Shown here: positions 29,401 to 41,147 of the stretch, one piece after another | How positions within the stretch are numbered: position 1 is the stretch's first letter | How the letters are laid out: each line of letters starts with the position of its first letter | Origin: Homarus americanus | Taxonomy: Eukaryota; Arthropoda; Malacostraca; Decapoda; Nephropidae | Direction: 5' to 3' | NCBI RefSeq assembly: GCF_018991925.1 | Contig: NW_024722158.1 | Location: 5,483,813 to 5,547,812 of the forward strand | DNA: 64,000 bases | The notes under the pieces: model-generated | What the model was told of the DNA's origin: nothing | Seen by the model: only the letters and a program-made list of their open reading frames with translations | The model's database searches: none | Program-made: the position numbers and the translations under genes

Positions 29401-30340
29401 GAAGACCCACAATGCAACACAGTGTCCCAAGGGCCTCATGTCCCAAAGGCCTCGAGTCTTGTGTGACAGGAGGCACTCAGTTACGGCGTCACATTAATCT
29501 TACTAACACACTCGTCTCTTTGTTACGTCACATAACTTGTAAACAAATAAGTAAGGTTGTGGTTACTTACACGGGTTTGTAGTCTTGTTTATGTATGTAT
29601 GCATGTATGTATGTATGCATGTATGTATGTAGACATTAACTATCTATAACAATAAACAAGAACAAAATAAACCTAACTTAAACTAATTACATGAGCAAAG
29701 AAAAAACAAACAAATTATAACAATAACCAAATGATCTCAAAATACCCACATGTGTGTATATGTAACTTAACCTACACATACTATAATACGTACATAGAGG
29801 TTCGAACCCGCGTGTAGTATAAACATCTTGTCTTCGGGAATAAACATTACGTTAAATTATCCCTCAAAATACTAATGTAAATAGTGTATATATATATAAC
29901 TTATTCTGGTAATATTGTCTTCAATGTTTATTTTAACATTAAGTCAGGTACAGGGTGGTGGAAAAATATAAATAATTGACAGGTTGTATAGAAATGGTTG
30001 TACAGGGTGGTTCATTAGATGATGGTGTTAGGTTAGGTAGTTGTTGTTATTGTCTGGTGTTCTCTCTCTCTCTCTCTCTCTTCTCAAATGTGTCTTTCTC
30101 TCTTTCTCTCTTCTCAAGTGTTTCTGTTTCTCTCTCCTCTTACACACACATAGTAATATCAACCAAACATCCAAATCTACACCAACTTGTGAATCACCCT
30201 GTAGTATTAATCCGTGTATTCTTTTTTTCCCTCACCCTGTACCGTCTATGTCTGTAACAGTGTGTGTACAGCTCCTCGGACTGGATAGTGTTTGATGAAT
30301 CGGCTGATGTGTGTGTGTGTGTGTGTTTGTGTGTGTGCGT
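29401..30340. other. AT-rich spacer; no gene seen
   Basis: (TATG)n lies at about 29590-29632. Two AATAAA-type hexamers near 29651-29667 could end the phosphatase transcript some 680 bp past its stop codon, but this is weak. CT tracts at 30061-30142 and TG at 30308-30340 follow. Confidence 0.5.
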
Positions 30341-30344
30341 GTCT

Positions 30345-30612
30345 GGAGGCGGTGGTTATAGCTGGTCCTCGAAGCCGGATATGGTTGGCGATAGAGGCCG
30401 GATATATATTGTTCTCGAGGCCGGAAATGGGTGGTTCTCGAGGCCGGATATAGTTGGTGCTTGAGGTCGGATATAGATGGTGCTTGAGACCGGATATAGT
30501 TGGTAACAGAGGCCGGTTATTGTTGGTTCTCGAGGCCAGATATGGGTGGTTCTCGAGGACGGTTATAGTTGGTTCTCGAGGCCGGATATAGCTGGTCCTC
30601 GAGGAAGGCCTA
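30345..30612. repeat. ~25-bp minisatellite (GGTTCTCGAGGCCGGATATA)
   Basis: About eleven diverged copies of GGTTCTCGAGGCCGGATATA plus GTT. Each unit carries the palindrome CTCGAG. The array ends at a CTATTAAAACTGGGGCCC unit of the 15-bp family. Confidence 0.9.
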
Positions 30613-30699
30613 TTAAAACTGGGGCCCACTTCATCAGCGCCTCCCACACCGCTTACTAATATTATTCTTGCTGCTGAGAGCGTCGTTGCCACCCCAAGC

Positions 30700-31290
30700 G
30701 GTCAGGTCAGGTCAGGTCAGGTCAGGTCAGGTCAAATTATGGATCAAGAGGGATTACTCTAGGTCCCCAAATATCACCTTTCGAAACGCCACCACGGAAG
30801 CTGTCCAATGTTGCTAATAGTACCACGAACAGGGCTATCCAACCTAATTCACACTACTTCATGAGCTTTGTGGTTAGGTTAGGTTTAAGTTTAGGTAATG
30901 TTGGCGTCGTGTCTGATTAGTTGTTTACAAGGAGGTGAGGAAGAAAGATCGCGTTCGTGGTATCCTTTTCAACAATGGTTCTCTTGTAATTGTACAGGAG
31001 CCTATTGACCCCTCTTATGTCTTGATCTCCTCCTTCTCTCCTCTTCTCTCCTTCTCCTATCCTCTTCCTCATCTTCTCTTCTCCTCACCATGTTAATTTA
31101 GCCGCCGCGGGATCTAAAAGGTTTATATACTACCAGTCGCTTTCTCCGCTTCGCAACTCAAAACGTTTGACGATACGACGAGATATATGATTATTCACGT
31201 CTGACACTTTAATATTAAGGCAATATTCTGCAAGTGAGGTTCTGTTTGTTCTCGTCTCTCCCTCCCTCCCTCCAACGCCTCCAACACCCC
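30700..31290. other. unique spacer with (GGTCA)n; no gene assigned
   Basis: GGTCA repeats at 30700-30735 are followed by about 550 bp of unique sequence. It includes a TTTATATA box-like stretch near 31121 with no supported gene downstream. Confidence 0.4.
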
Positions 31291-31429
31291 CAATGCTTCC
31301 CCACCTCCCCCTTGATGGTGAGAGAAGTATAAGAGTACCATTGGAAAGGTCTATCGTCTACCTACGCACCATTGTAATTAACAAGTGTACAAATTGGAAA
31401 ATATTGTATCGCATTAAACGTCGCAATGT

Positions 31430-31560
31430 TATTCAAGACGATGAAGAAGAACAAGAACAACAACAACAACAAAAATAAGTAGAAGAAAAGGAGGAAGAGA
31501 GAGAATAACAATAAGAAGATGAAGAACAACAAAAACAACAAAAACAACAAATGAAAAAAA
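31430..31560. repeat. AAC/AAG-rich trinucleotide tract
   Basis: GAAGAACAAGAACAACAAC repeats. 31560-32240 is AT-rich unique sequence without a gene. Confidence 0.8.
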
Positions 31561-32357
31561 ACACAGGATGGAAATACAACTTAGCCTAAACAAACCACCA
31601 TCTCAACAACTAACACGAGGGGGGTGAGAGAACGGGGGGGGAAGGAGAAAAGGGGGGTTGAAGGAGAAAGGGAGGGAAGAATAAGAGACTTTACCTCACC
31701 AAGTTAACCTACCCCCATCGTCTGCCTCACCAAGATACATAATAGCAGCTCAGCGCCTCTTAAGGAATTTTATTTATTAATGCTTGTAATAAAATCAACA
31801 ACAATTTTTTCCACCTGTCTTTTGACTCACCTGAATCAACCATAACCTGTTAATGAGTTCAACACCTGTGAAATCTACCTGTCATATCTACCTGACTATA
31901 TAAACTAGACTGAAAACATATTATAAAATAGAAAATCCCCAGAATTAAACATGATTATTAAAATTACCTGAAAAAACGATAATTGGCAACTGAGAAAGAG
32001 TGAGAATTCTACCTAAACATTTAGTTCCAACATTCTACCTCAACACAGGAGAACAATTATATAATGTCTCTCTACCTGGTGAGTAAGTATACCTGTGTTC
32101 TTTGTAAAGTAAATTGGTGTTTTGTCTGGTAATTGTAAACCCATTGCAGCCGGAATTTACAGGTAGTAATAACAGGTGTGAAATACAGGTGTGAAATAAC
32201 AGGTGTGGTAGTAGGATTTAACAGGTAAAATTATAACACTAGTAGTAGTTGTGGTAGTATTGGTGGTGGTAATAATGGTGGTAGTTACTGGTAGGAATAA
32301 TGGTAGGTGTACATAAGTTTTGTAACAATACTAGTTGCAGTAGTAATAAAGTTAATT

Positions 32358-32368
32358 GTACTAATTGA

Positions 32369-32408
<40 letters not shown>

Positions 32409-32421
32409 TGTTGTTGTTGTT
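32358..32421. repeat. (AGT)n followed by (TTG)n
   Basis: A run of about 16 AGT units is directly followed by five TTG units that abut the 5' end of the retroelement fragment. Confidence 0.9.
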
Positions 32422-32952
32422 GTGTATTCTGGACGCGGGGACAGCGAGCCTTCTTCGACATCAGGATTTTTGATCCCATGGCCGTATGTCACCGTAACTT
32501 AGCTCTCGATGCTGCACACAGGAGGAACGAGAACGACAAGATAAGGGCATATGGGGAGAGAATTCAGAACGTTGTTCAAGGCAGCTTCACTCCTCTAGTG
32601 TTCACAACCTCTGGTGGGATGGGACCAAGTGCAAGATGCTTCTACGCCAGACTCGGGGAGGTGATCTCCGAACAGATGCAGCAGCCCAGAAGTTATGTTA
32701 CAGCCTGGATGAGATGTCGACTGTCCTTCTCTCTCCTTAGGTCGGCTTTGCTCTGCCTCAGGGGAACGAGAGCATCGGCCCCAAGGCCGACAACAGTTGC
32801 AGATATTGACTATGAGGCTACACTAACTCAACACAGATAGGATAGCTACTTATGTATTAGGATATTTAATATTAAGGTAATAAAATGGCGGCGAAGGTAT
32901 GGCTATTGGGGGAGGCTGGAGGCCAATAAAAGAAATTGTTGTTGTTGTTGTG
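32422..32952 (+). mobile_element. 5'-truncated retrotransposon fragment (C-terminal pol region)
   Basis: An open frame up to the stop at 32838-32840 encodes FWTRGQRAFFDIRIFDP, then SFTPLVFTTSGGMGP and MRCRLSFSLLRSALLCLRG. From recall this matches the conserved C-terminal segment of many animal reverse-transcriptase proteins, downstream of the RT domain; FFDIRIFDP may belong to a restriction-like endonuclease fold. The reading frame is intact but lacks everything upstream, so it is a dead 5' truncation. The tail contains AATAAA (about 32927) and ends in TTGTTGTTGTTGTTG. The same TTG repeat also precedes the fragment, so it sits inside a TTG microsatellite. The element clade is uncertain. Confidence 0.7.
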
Positions 32953-33089
32953 GTATTTGTAGTTGTGATGTTTTAGACAGAAAATAACCAAACAGACAGA
33001 GAGACAGACAGACGGCCACACAGACAGACATACAGAAAGAGCAGTAATTAATTAGCACATTCATCTCCCACAGGCGGTACTGGCAAGAC

Positions 33090-33183
33090 AGGTGGTTGTA
33101 TCCTCGCTACTACCACTACTACTACAACTACTGAACACTTCTACGAGAACTTGGTGGTCGCATTCTGACTACTGCTGCTAATG

Positions 33184-33236
<53 letters not shown>

Positions 33237-33500
33237 TCTACTACTACTATCAGAGGATGGTGACTGCATCTTTATTACTACCAACTATTACTTCTATTAC
33301 TACTCCTTCTACTACTACTACTGAACACTTCTACACGAGTTTGGTGGTCGTGTTCTGACTACTACTACAGTACTATCAGAAAAGGGTGACTGCTTCTTTA
33401 TTACAACTAACTACTAGGCCTACTACTACTAACTACCACTACTACTACTAACTACTACTACTACTACTAACTACTACTACTACTACTACTACTTCTGCAA
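33090..33500. repeat. (ACT)n array with a ~200-bp duplication
   Basis: ACT trinucleotides are interrupted twice by the same unique segment: GAACACTTCTAC, then GAG, TTTGGTGGTCG and TTCTGACTACT, at about 33132 and 33324. The flanking GGTGACTGC...TTTATTAC segment is also repeated. Confidence 0.9.
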
Positions 33501-33554
33501 ACGTCTATCAGTGACGAAGAGAATTAGCAAGAGGATGATGCTTAGAATAATGGA

Positions 33555-33935
33555 TAACATGTCTATCCATCTATCTATCTGTCTATCTGTTCATCTATCT
33601 ATCTACCTATCTATCAGTGTTGCTTTTCGTCAGCTAAATATAGCCAATGGAATTTCCTTCTCTCTCTCTCTCTCTCTCTCTAGTTATCACAATTTCTAAT
33701 AAATTCTTTTATCAATAAACTTTTCATTACCCCCAAAAATTTTAATAAATTGTTAAGAAAAAATTAATAAAATGAATAAAGGAGAAAAAAATATGGAGTC
33801 ATTTTACCGACGGACGGACGGATGGACGGACGGACGGACGGACAGAGAGACGGATGGATGGATGGACAAAGACAGATGAAAGGAAGTACAGACGGACGGG
33901 AGGACGGACGGACAGACAAATGAAGGGACGGAGAA
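33555..33935. repeat. (CTAT)n, CT and (GGAC)n tetranucleotide tracts
   Basis: ATCT repeats 33560-33618; CT 33657-33682; GGACGGAC 33808-33930. Confidence 0.85.
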
Positions 33936-34317
33936 ACAGACAGACAGAAAAAATGTACAGAGACGGACACACAGAGACAGACGAAGGCGCAAGGGGGCAA
34001 ATTTACCTATAATCATCATCTTCATTAATGGATCTAAGACATAAATATAGACGATACTAATATAGCCAGGGTCTGTCAGCACTGGGACCCCTTTAAACTG
34101 TACCTACTGAGGGAGAAGGACAATGTTACACCACTGCCACGAACACCAAACAAACAAACATACAAAGTGATTTTTTTCGAACTTGACCTTGAGGGGGGGG
34201 GAAGGACGAGGGTGGGGGAGGGTAGGAAGGTAAAGGGGCTAGGGAGGGGGGAGGAAGGTGAGGAAAGGAAGCTTCCTGATACCCATTGAACAATAAGTGT
34301 TGTTCTTGGCAGATCTT

Positions 34318-34700
34318 CGTCTATGCCTCCCACCACCCACCCCACCCACCCAACCCACCCTACCACCCACACATCCAGTCAGCTGTTGGACATATTCCCA
34401 AACGCCTTGAAATTGCAAGGTTGTGTGTGCTACAACTCTTGAATTATCTTATATTAGCCTATATACACACACCCATACACCCACACCCACCCTTATAACG
34501 ATCCATACACCCACATTCATCCATACACCCACACACCTCCACCCACCCATACACCCATCCATACGCACACACCCATTTATACACTCATCTATACATCCAA
34601 ATCCATCCCTAGACCCACATACCCATCTATACACCCACACCCACCCACCCATCCACCCACCCACCCACCCACCCACCCACCCATTCACACACCCAGTCAG
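34318..34700. repeat. CCCAC/CCATACACCCA repeats
   Basis: CACCCACCCACC and ATACACCCACATCCAT units. Adjacent copies of CAGTCAGCTATTGGACA (about 34376 and 34695) bracket the tract, suggesting amplification between direct repeats. Confidence 0.85.
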
Positions 34701-34754
34701 CTATTGGACAGATCCCCAAAAGCATTCAGACGTATGATATGTGAATCAGTTCAT

Positions 34755-35400
34755 GACATCTGCAATATTTGTGCCAGTTGCAATACTCACCTCGAAGACA
34801 ATCACTCAACTTTGCAACATCAACTAACTCTCGCTTCTTGCAACATTTCTCATGGATAAATAAACCCTTGAATTCCTCCATCCCAAGTGCTTGAGTGTGT
34901 AGTGTGGAAGTTAATTTTGGATTTGATGAAGATGTCTGTTGCAAGATTTTTATTAACCAGAAGACAAGATTGCAATTGCTATAAATATTTACTCTTTTGC
35001 AACATTGATCTTTTCTTCAGATAGCTTGTTGCAAAATATTCTTCTTAAGGTATTTTAGTTGCAATATACATTTAGACTTTGTAATATTGATCACTTCTTT
35101 AATTAGCCTGTTGCAATACTATTATCCATAAAGTATTTCAATTTCAATACATATTCGCCCTTTGCAACATTGATGATAATTAACTTGTTGCAATACTATC
35201 ATAAGGTATTTCATATTGCAATGCATAATCATCCTTTGCAACAATAATCACCTCTTCAAAACAACATTAAATTCCTCGTCAAATATTCTTCCTTCAATCT
35301 CCTTTTCAATCCAGTTGTTGCAAAGGTATATCCCACCCCTTGCAATCCTCTCGTCAAGTTTACAACACCCTAAAGGATCCATCTGTTGCAAATTGTGATC
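34755..35400. repeat. degenerate ~80-bp array rich in TTGCAA
   Basis: Units begin CTTGTTGCAATACTAT and contain AAGGTATTTCA, then TTGCAATACATA, then CTTTGCAACATTGATCAC. The clearest three start near 35024, 35108 and 35184 (77-82-bp spacing), with older copies upstream. About 20 TTGCAA palindromes occur in 650 bp. Confidence 0.75.
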
Positions 35401-35524
35401 TACCTGGTCATGTTTACTACCTGTGAGGGATGATTAAGGTGTAGGTAAACAAAGGTCTTAAAGATTGTGTTGTTGTGACGTTATCCAATCTTGTTTAAGG
35501 GATGAAGGGAAATTTTGTGATTAT

Positions 35525-35625
35525 GCTGGGGATTAGGGATGAGGGATTAGGGATGAGGGATTAGGGATTAGGGATTAGGGATGAGGGGTGAGGAATTAGG
35601 GATGAGGGATTAGGGATTAGGGTCC
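35525..35625. repeat. GGGATTAGGGATGA repeat
   Basis: About twelve 7-8-bp units GGGATTA/GGGATGA. Confidence 0.9.
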
Positions 35626-35708
35626 AGTTAACAGTGTAATTTAAGGTTGGCAAAAGCAGTCAACAACGTTTGGGTTTCTCCTGTTCCTTGTCGATGTTAC
35701 GCCAGGCT

Positions 35709-35828
35709 AAAACTAAACCTAACCTAACCTAACTTAACCTAACCAAATCTAAGCTAACCTAACATAACCTAACCTACCCTAATCTAACCTAACCTACCCT
35801 AATCTAACCTAACCTACCCTACCCTAAC
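35709..35828. repeat. interstitial AACCT array
   Basis: AACCTAACCTAACCTACCCTAATCT units of TTAGG type. Confidence 0.85.
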
Positions 35829-36107
35829 CAAGCCTTGAAAAATGACAACACCTGATACCACGAACATGATGTCAGACAATGTTAAGAATGTTTCCACGAA
35901 CCACAGATTACCAAAACAAGGGATACTGAGTAGTGGGTTGTAGGAGTGGGCTGGGTGGGTAGTGGGCTGGGCTGGGTTGGGGGGGGTGGGTGAGTTGTGA
36001 GGTATACAGTAAAATGTCGAGATCGTGGGTTCGAATCCTGTAGTAGAGAAAGTTGTGGTTGTTTGTGAATTTATTATATAGTGGCTTGCTGTGGTTAGGT
36101 TACTTCC

Positions 36108-36132
36108 CCCCCTCTCTCTCTCACTCTCTCTC

Positions 36133-36184
<52 letters not shown>

Positions 36185-36375
36185 AAACACACACACTGAT
36201 AGAGAAATAGAGTGAAAGTGAGAGATTAAAAGAGGGAGAAAGTGAGTGAGAGAGAGATAAATAGAGTGATTGAGAGATATAGAGAGAGAGTGAAAGACAG
36301 AGATAAAGAGAGAGAGTGAGAGATGGAGATTGAGATAGTGAGAGAAATAGAGACAGAGATAGAAACAGAGAGAGT
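36108..36375. repeat. (CT)n and GAGAGA/GTGAGAGA tracts
   Basis: A CT run at 36110-36182 followed by purine sequence on the same strand: a polypyrimidine-polypurine switch. Confidence 0.9.
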
Positions 36376-36414
36376 ATACAGTCTCAAAACTACTTAAAAG
36401 CAGATGACTGTAAG

Positions 36415-36810
36415 GCTGTCTGTCTGGCTGTCTGTGTGGTTGGCTGTCTGTCTGTGTGGCTGTCTGTCTGTCTGGCTGTCTGTGTGGTTGGCTGGCTGTC
36501 TGTCTGCCTGGCTGGCGTGTACTGAGTGGAAGAATTAACACTGCCTAGAGACAAAAACAGCTGGCGCCTCACACATACAAAAATGAAACTTCAAATATGG
36601 AACAAACGCGAGCGCGCGCGCGTGTGTGTGTGTGTGTGTGTGTGGAGAGAGGAGTAACGCACTAGCCCTGAGTTCGTGGATTTATGAGTTCGTTAATGAG
36701 TTTATGAGTTCGTGAATTTGTGAGAGAGTTTGTGAGTTTATGAGTTCGTTCGTGAATTTGAGAGATAATTTATGAGTTCGTTCGTAAGTTTGTGAGTTCG
36801 TTTATGAGGA
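36415..36810. repeat. CTGTCTGTCTGGCTGT tract, (CG/TG)n and GAGTTCGTGAATTTGTGA repeat
   Basis: CTGT at 36416-36515, GCGCGCGCGTGTGTG at 36610-36643, and a GAGTTCGTTTATGAGTTCGT array at 36670-36805. Confidence 0.85.
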
Positions 36811-37044
36811 GGAAGTCAACTCAAAGACATTCCCAGGATGATGATGGCCCTCTTCCATAATCCACGTCAGAGGCACTTGGCACTTGGCCTCTCCTCCTCC
36901 TCATACAACTGCATATTCTCTCCCAAAAATGGTCAATGTTGAGGAACTTACTACGAACAGGAGAGGCGAAACCTAACCTCATTTTAACAAGCTAATTTAA
37001 CTTTCCTGAGCTATCGTGTTCTGGTGTAATATAGCTTCTACTTC

Positions 37045-37350
37045 TTTAACCTAAACTAACCTTAATCTAACCTTAATCTAACCTAACCTAACCTAACAAA
37101 ACACAACCTAACTTAACCTAAACTAATTTAACCTAATCAAGAAAAAGCACTGACAGATTAGGTTAAGTGAGCTCAAGTTTAAGTTAGGTTACATCAGGTG
37201 AGGTTAATTTATGGTACACTAGGTTAGGTTAAGTTAGAATGGGTTAGGTTAGGTTAGGAGAGGATTAGTTACCAAAAGTTCGATTAAATTAGGATAAATC
37301 AGCTTAAGTTAAGATAGGAAAAGTTAGATTAAGTTAGATTCAGATTCTAC
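37045..37350. repeat. AACCT array that inverts to TTAGG orientation
   Basis: AACCTAACCT orientation to about 37140, then GGTTAGGTTAAGTTAGG orientation to 37350, making a large imperfect inverted repeat. Confidence 0.8.
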
Positions 37351-37689
37351 ATAACACCCCCGGGTAGCGGTGTTCGTGGTACTGCTCTAACACTGGCTGC
37401 CACACACACACACACACACTCTTCTAAACACTTTAGAAATATAGGAAAAGTCGACTCTGGTGTGTATGCACCTTATATGGGCGTGGGCGTGTGTGTTAGG
37501 GGGGAGGGAGGGAGGGCGTGTTGGAGGGATGGAGAAGGAAGGGGGGGGAAGGGGTAGGGGGTAGAGGAGGGTGGAGGAGGGTAGAGAAGGAGGGTAGCTG
37601 CTGCTGGCATCCATTAACACGACACCCACTCTTCCTGGCACCTTAAACACCAATTCCCCACCCACTCTCTCATTTATCTCTTTAATCTC

Positions 37690-37880
37690 TCTCTCTCTCT
37701 CTCTCATTCTCTCTCTCATCTATCTATCTTTCTTACCTTCTGTTTCTGTCTCTTTCATATCAATAATCACATTTCTCAATCATATTTCTCTCTCTCATCT
37801 ATCTATCTATCTTCTCTTACCTTCTGTTTGTCTCTTTCATATCAATAATCACATTTCTCAATCACTATATTCTCTCTCAT
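37690..37880. repeat. ~80-bp tandem duplication (ATCTATCTATCTTTCTTACC...)
   Basis: Two copies of a segment containing TACCTTCTGTTT, CTCTTTCATATCAATAATCA and CATTTCTCAATCA, at about 37734 and 37819. Confidence 0.85.
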
Positions 37881-37914
37881 CACCATCTAGGGCACTGGGG
37901 AGTGATAGACAAAC

Positions 37915-38303
37915 AGGAAGGCAATCAGAGATAGATAAAACAGGGCTGCAATTCAGGAGGATAGATAAACAGGGGGGTAACTGGGGAGGATAGATGGGTG
38001 GGGAGAGGTTGTATATCGAGTCAGCTGATCACCCATTGTGTGGGGCGCTATCTTCATGACCGGGTCGAAGGTAACTGAGGATGATAAACAGGGAAGGTAA
38101 CTGGGGAGGATAGATAAGCCGGGGGTAACTGGGGAGGATAGATAAACAGGGAAGGTAACTGGGGAGGATAGATAAGCCGGGGGTAACTGGGGAGGATAGA
38201 TAAACAGGGGGGTAACTGGGGAGGATAGATGGGTGGGGAGAGGTTGTATATCGAGTCAGCTGATCACCCATTGTGTGGGGCGCTATCTTCATGACCGGGT
38301 CGT
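37915..38303. repeat. 235-bp tandem duplication with internal GGGTAACTGGGGAGGATAGA repeat
   Basis: A roughly 95-bp block with GTATATCGAGTCAGCTGATC and TTCATGACCGGGTCG is present identically at about 37977-38070 and 38212-38303. Between them lie several 36-38-bp units containing AACTGGGGAGGATAGATAA. Confidence 0.9.
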
Positions 38304-38582
38304 GAGATGTCTTCCTCTTCCCTCCTTGTCTTCCTTCCTCCTCTTCTTCTTTCTTCTCCTTCCTGTCTTCCTTTTTCTTCCTCCTCTTCTTTCCTCCTTC
38401 TTCATCTCCACACGATCTCTTCCTCCTCCTCCTCCTCTCCTTCTTTATTCCCTTTCTTCCTCTTCCTTCCCTCCTCCCTCTTTACTCCCCGTCTTCCTCA
38501 TACCCTCCCTCTTTACTCCATCCTACCACTCTCCTCCTCCTACCTTCTTCCTCCTCCTCCTCCTCCCCCCTCTTCCTCCACA
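38304..38582. repeat. CTTCCTCCTC polypyrimidine tract
   Basis: CCTCCTCTTCTTC-type pyrimidine sequence. Ser/Leu/Pro frames here are not coding. Confidence 0.85.
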
Positions 38583-38724
38583 CAGTAACCTGCCACTACA
38601 CAAATCCCCAAACACCATCAAAACACCATCACACCACAATGGCCTCCCAGCGCCACTATCTCAGAGCAAGAGTCGTTCGATAAGTGAATTCCACATTAGA
38701 GCGACGCCATAACACAAGCTTAAT

Positions 38725-38800
38725 GGTGCATAATGGCGCGCTGGTTATCCTACCTCGTGTGTGACATGGGACCCGGGTTCGATACTCGACCTTCACAGTT
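38725..38800 (+). mobile_element. tRNA-derived SINE head (fragment)
   Basis: TGGCGCGCTGGTTAT resembles a pol III A box and GACCCGGGTTCGATACTCGA a B box, separated by the usual about 40 nt. The anticodon-stem region does not pair well and the B box has a mismatch, so this is a decayed tRNA-derived SINE or tRNA pseudogene and not a working tRNA. Confidence 0.5.
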
Positions 38801-39047
38801 TAAAAGTTGGGTAAAGTGACTTAGAAAATAGGATGAATACACTTATAAATATATTTTCTATGGTATTAAGTAATTGGTGTTTACTTAAAAGATTATAATG
38901 AGGTATTATTTTTTTAAGAATTACTTACACACACACACACACACACACCCCGGGGAGACACAAGGATAATTTTAGCCAAGAGTGTATACATACGCGCCTC
39001 ACCCTCTGAGTACACACCTAAGCACACCTGTATATGTATATTAACGC

Positions 39048-39048
39048 G

Positions 39049-39120
<72 letters not shown>

Positions 39121-39318
39121 ATATTTTTTTTCATGCCGACATTACTTATATTAAACTTATTCAATACTTATAATGATTGAAGTAATATTTACATACCATA
39201 CTTACAATACCTTAAGTAACATATAAATACTATTCACACTTACAATACTTACAAGGTTCTAAGTTACGTACAAAAAACAGCCAAGCTACTTATATATTCT
39301 ATTTTCAACACAGACGAG

Positions 39319-39383
<65 letters not shown>
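39048..39383. repeat. (TG)n and (GA)n microsatellites flanking AT-rich sequence
   Basis: TG at 39050-39118 and GA at 39319-39383. Between them an ACTTACAATACTTA-type decayed repeat. Confidence 0.9.
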
Positions 39384-39385
<2 letters not shown>

Positions 39386-39419
39386 TGTGTGTAATAGTCA
39401 TCATACTATTTCAGAATCA

Positions 39420-39905
39420 GCTGGGTGGAGGGTGATGAGGGGTGGTGAGGGTGAGGTGATGAAGGGTGGCGGAAGGAGAGTAATGATGGTCGGGTGTGAT
39501 GGTGAAGGGTGGAAGGGGGTGGTGAAGGGTGGTGGGGGTGGTGAGAGGTGATGGTAGAGGGGGTGGTTGGTAGGTTAGACACCCACACAGTGAGACATAC
39601 ACCAGGTGGTAAGGTGTTAGTTTAACCTTACAGCACCTAAACCTCCCAGCTGGCTATATCTGCAGCTGCAGTCTTACAACAAAGAACTAAAAATACCAGT
39701 GTCATAATCTTACTTATTTGGGGATTTCCATGTAACCTAACCTAACCTAACCTAATTTTGCCTTAAACTAACCTAACTTAACCTTAAACTTACCTAACCT
39801 TACCTTAACCAGACCTATCTCAGCCTAACCTAACCCTAACGTTAAACTAATCCAACTTAACCTAACCTAACCTAACCCAGCCTAACCTAAACTAACCTAA
39901 TCCAA
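39420..39905. repeat. GGTGRTGRGG tract and AACCT array
   Basis: GGTGGTGAAGGGTGGTG units at 39420-39570; AACCTAACCTAACCTAA at 39732-39905. Confidence 0.8.
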
Positions 39906-39964
39906 GGAGTCAAGTAAGTTTATTTCCTTCTTGAAGAAATAGACCAGCCATCTATTTCAGGACC

Positions 39965-40180
39965 AGCCATGAGGGTGAGAAGGGGGAAGGGGGAAGGGGG
40001 AGTGAGGTAGTGAGAGGTGAGAGTGAGGGGTAAGGGGGTGAGAGGAGAGGCAAAGGGTGAGAGGGGGGAAAGGGGTAAGGGGGTGAGAGTGAGGGGAAAG
40101 GGGGATGAGAGGGAGGGGGAGTGGGATGAAGGAGGGGGTAAAGGGGGTGAGAAGGAGAGAGAGTTAGATTCGTGGGGAGG
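39965..40180. repeat. GGGTGAGAGTGAGGGGAAAG purine tract
   Basis: G-rich units such as AAGGGGGTGAGAG, repeated about ten times. Confidence 0.85.
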
Positions 40181-40377
40181 GGAAGGGGAGGAGTGTGTGC
40201 CGTGGCAGAGTCGATACATAACTCTACGGGTTAAAACATTCACATTTAAGTTTGTATTTCTTTAATGTATAAAACACCTTGATGGGGTTTATTTGGCTTT
40301 AAATGGTTTTAGGTCTTCAAAAAAAACACTTGAGTATTTATAAACCACCCGATAGCCACAAGAACAAAAAAAACGTT

Positions 40378-40700
40378 CACATTAAACCATACACGTTAAA
40401 ACTATACGCGTTAAACCATACACGTTAAACCAAATAAGTTAAAACCATACATATTAAAACCAAACCAAATGGTCACTTCTATAACCAGCTGTCAACCTCG
40501 TAATAAAAACCATCTTGGGTTTAGGAGAAGGTGAGGTTTAACATGGTTTTAGGTGAGGTTTTACATGAATTTATTACAACACAAATTAACTCACCTGTAT
40601 TCTTAGTAACAGGTGTGTGGGTGGTACTAGCAGTTGTGTAGGTCATAGCAGGTGTGTAGGTTATAGCAGGTGTGTAGATCTGTCAGGTGTGTAGGTTATG
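40378..40700. repeat. ACCATACACGTTAAA and CAGGTGTGTAGGTTATAG repeats
   Basis: Six 15-16-bp ACCATACACGTTAAA units at 40378-40465 and four TAGCAGGTGTGTAGGTTA units at about 40608-40700. Confidence 0.8.
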
Positions 40701-40817
40701 GTACTCAGAGAACTAACTTGCAATATCAACAAACACGCCACTATTGAAACTGTTATTGCAATAGTTTAGTAACTCTGCAATGTACAGTTACCAGCGCTTG
40801 TTGAAGATATATTGCGT

Positions 40818-41000
40818 ATTATTATTATTATTACGACTACTACTACTATTATTGACTACTACTACTACTACTATTATTATTATTACCTCTACTACTACTA
40901 ATAATAATAATACCATTCTCATTAACAATATTATAATTATCATCATTAACCTATTACTTTTACTATTATCATTATCGTTTTTATTATTATTATCATCACC
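40818..41000. repeat. ATT/ACT trinucleotide tract
   Basis: TTATTATTACGACTACTACT then ATAATAATA and ATTATTATCATC. Confidence 0.85.
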
Positions 41001-41147
41001 ATTGTTAACACCAAAACAAATACAAAATTAACATAACCCACATTGCCTCATTAACACAGGTAGGAGCAGTAACTCTCTCTCTCTCTCTCAGGTATCAGAA
41101 AAAATGCTAACCCTGAGGCTGAGATGGATTGTTCTTCTTTAATTCAC

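Noticed and set aside
29800..29825. GGTTCGAACCC, a B-box-like motif suggesting a tRNA
   Set aside because: TTCGAA is self-complementary and no acceptor, D or anticodon stems can be formed on either strand.
31115..31345. TTTATATA with a downstream ATG and GTGAGA donor
   Set aside because: Distance to the ATG is about 170 bp, the short peptide has no signal-peptide character and no following exon is seen.
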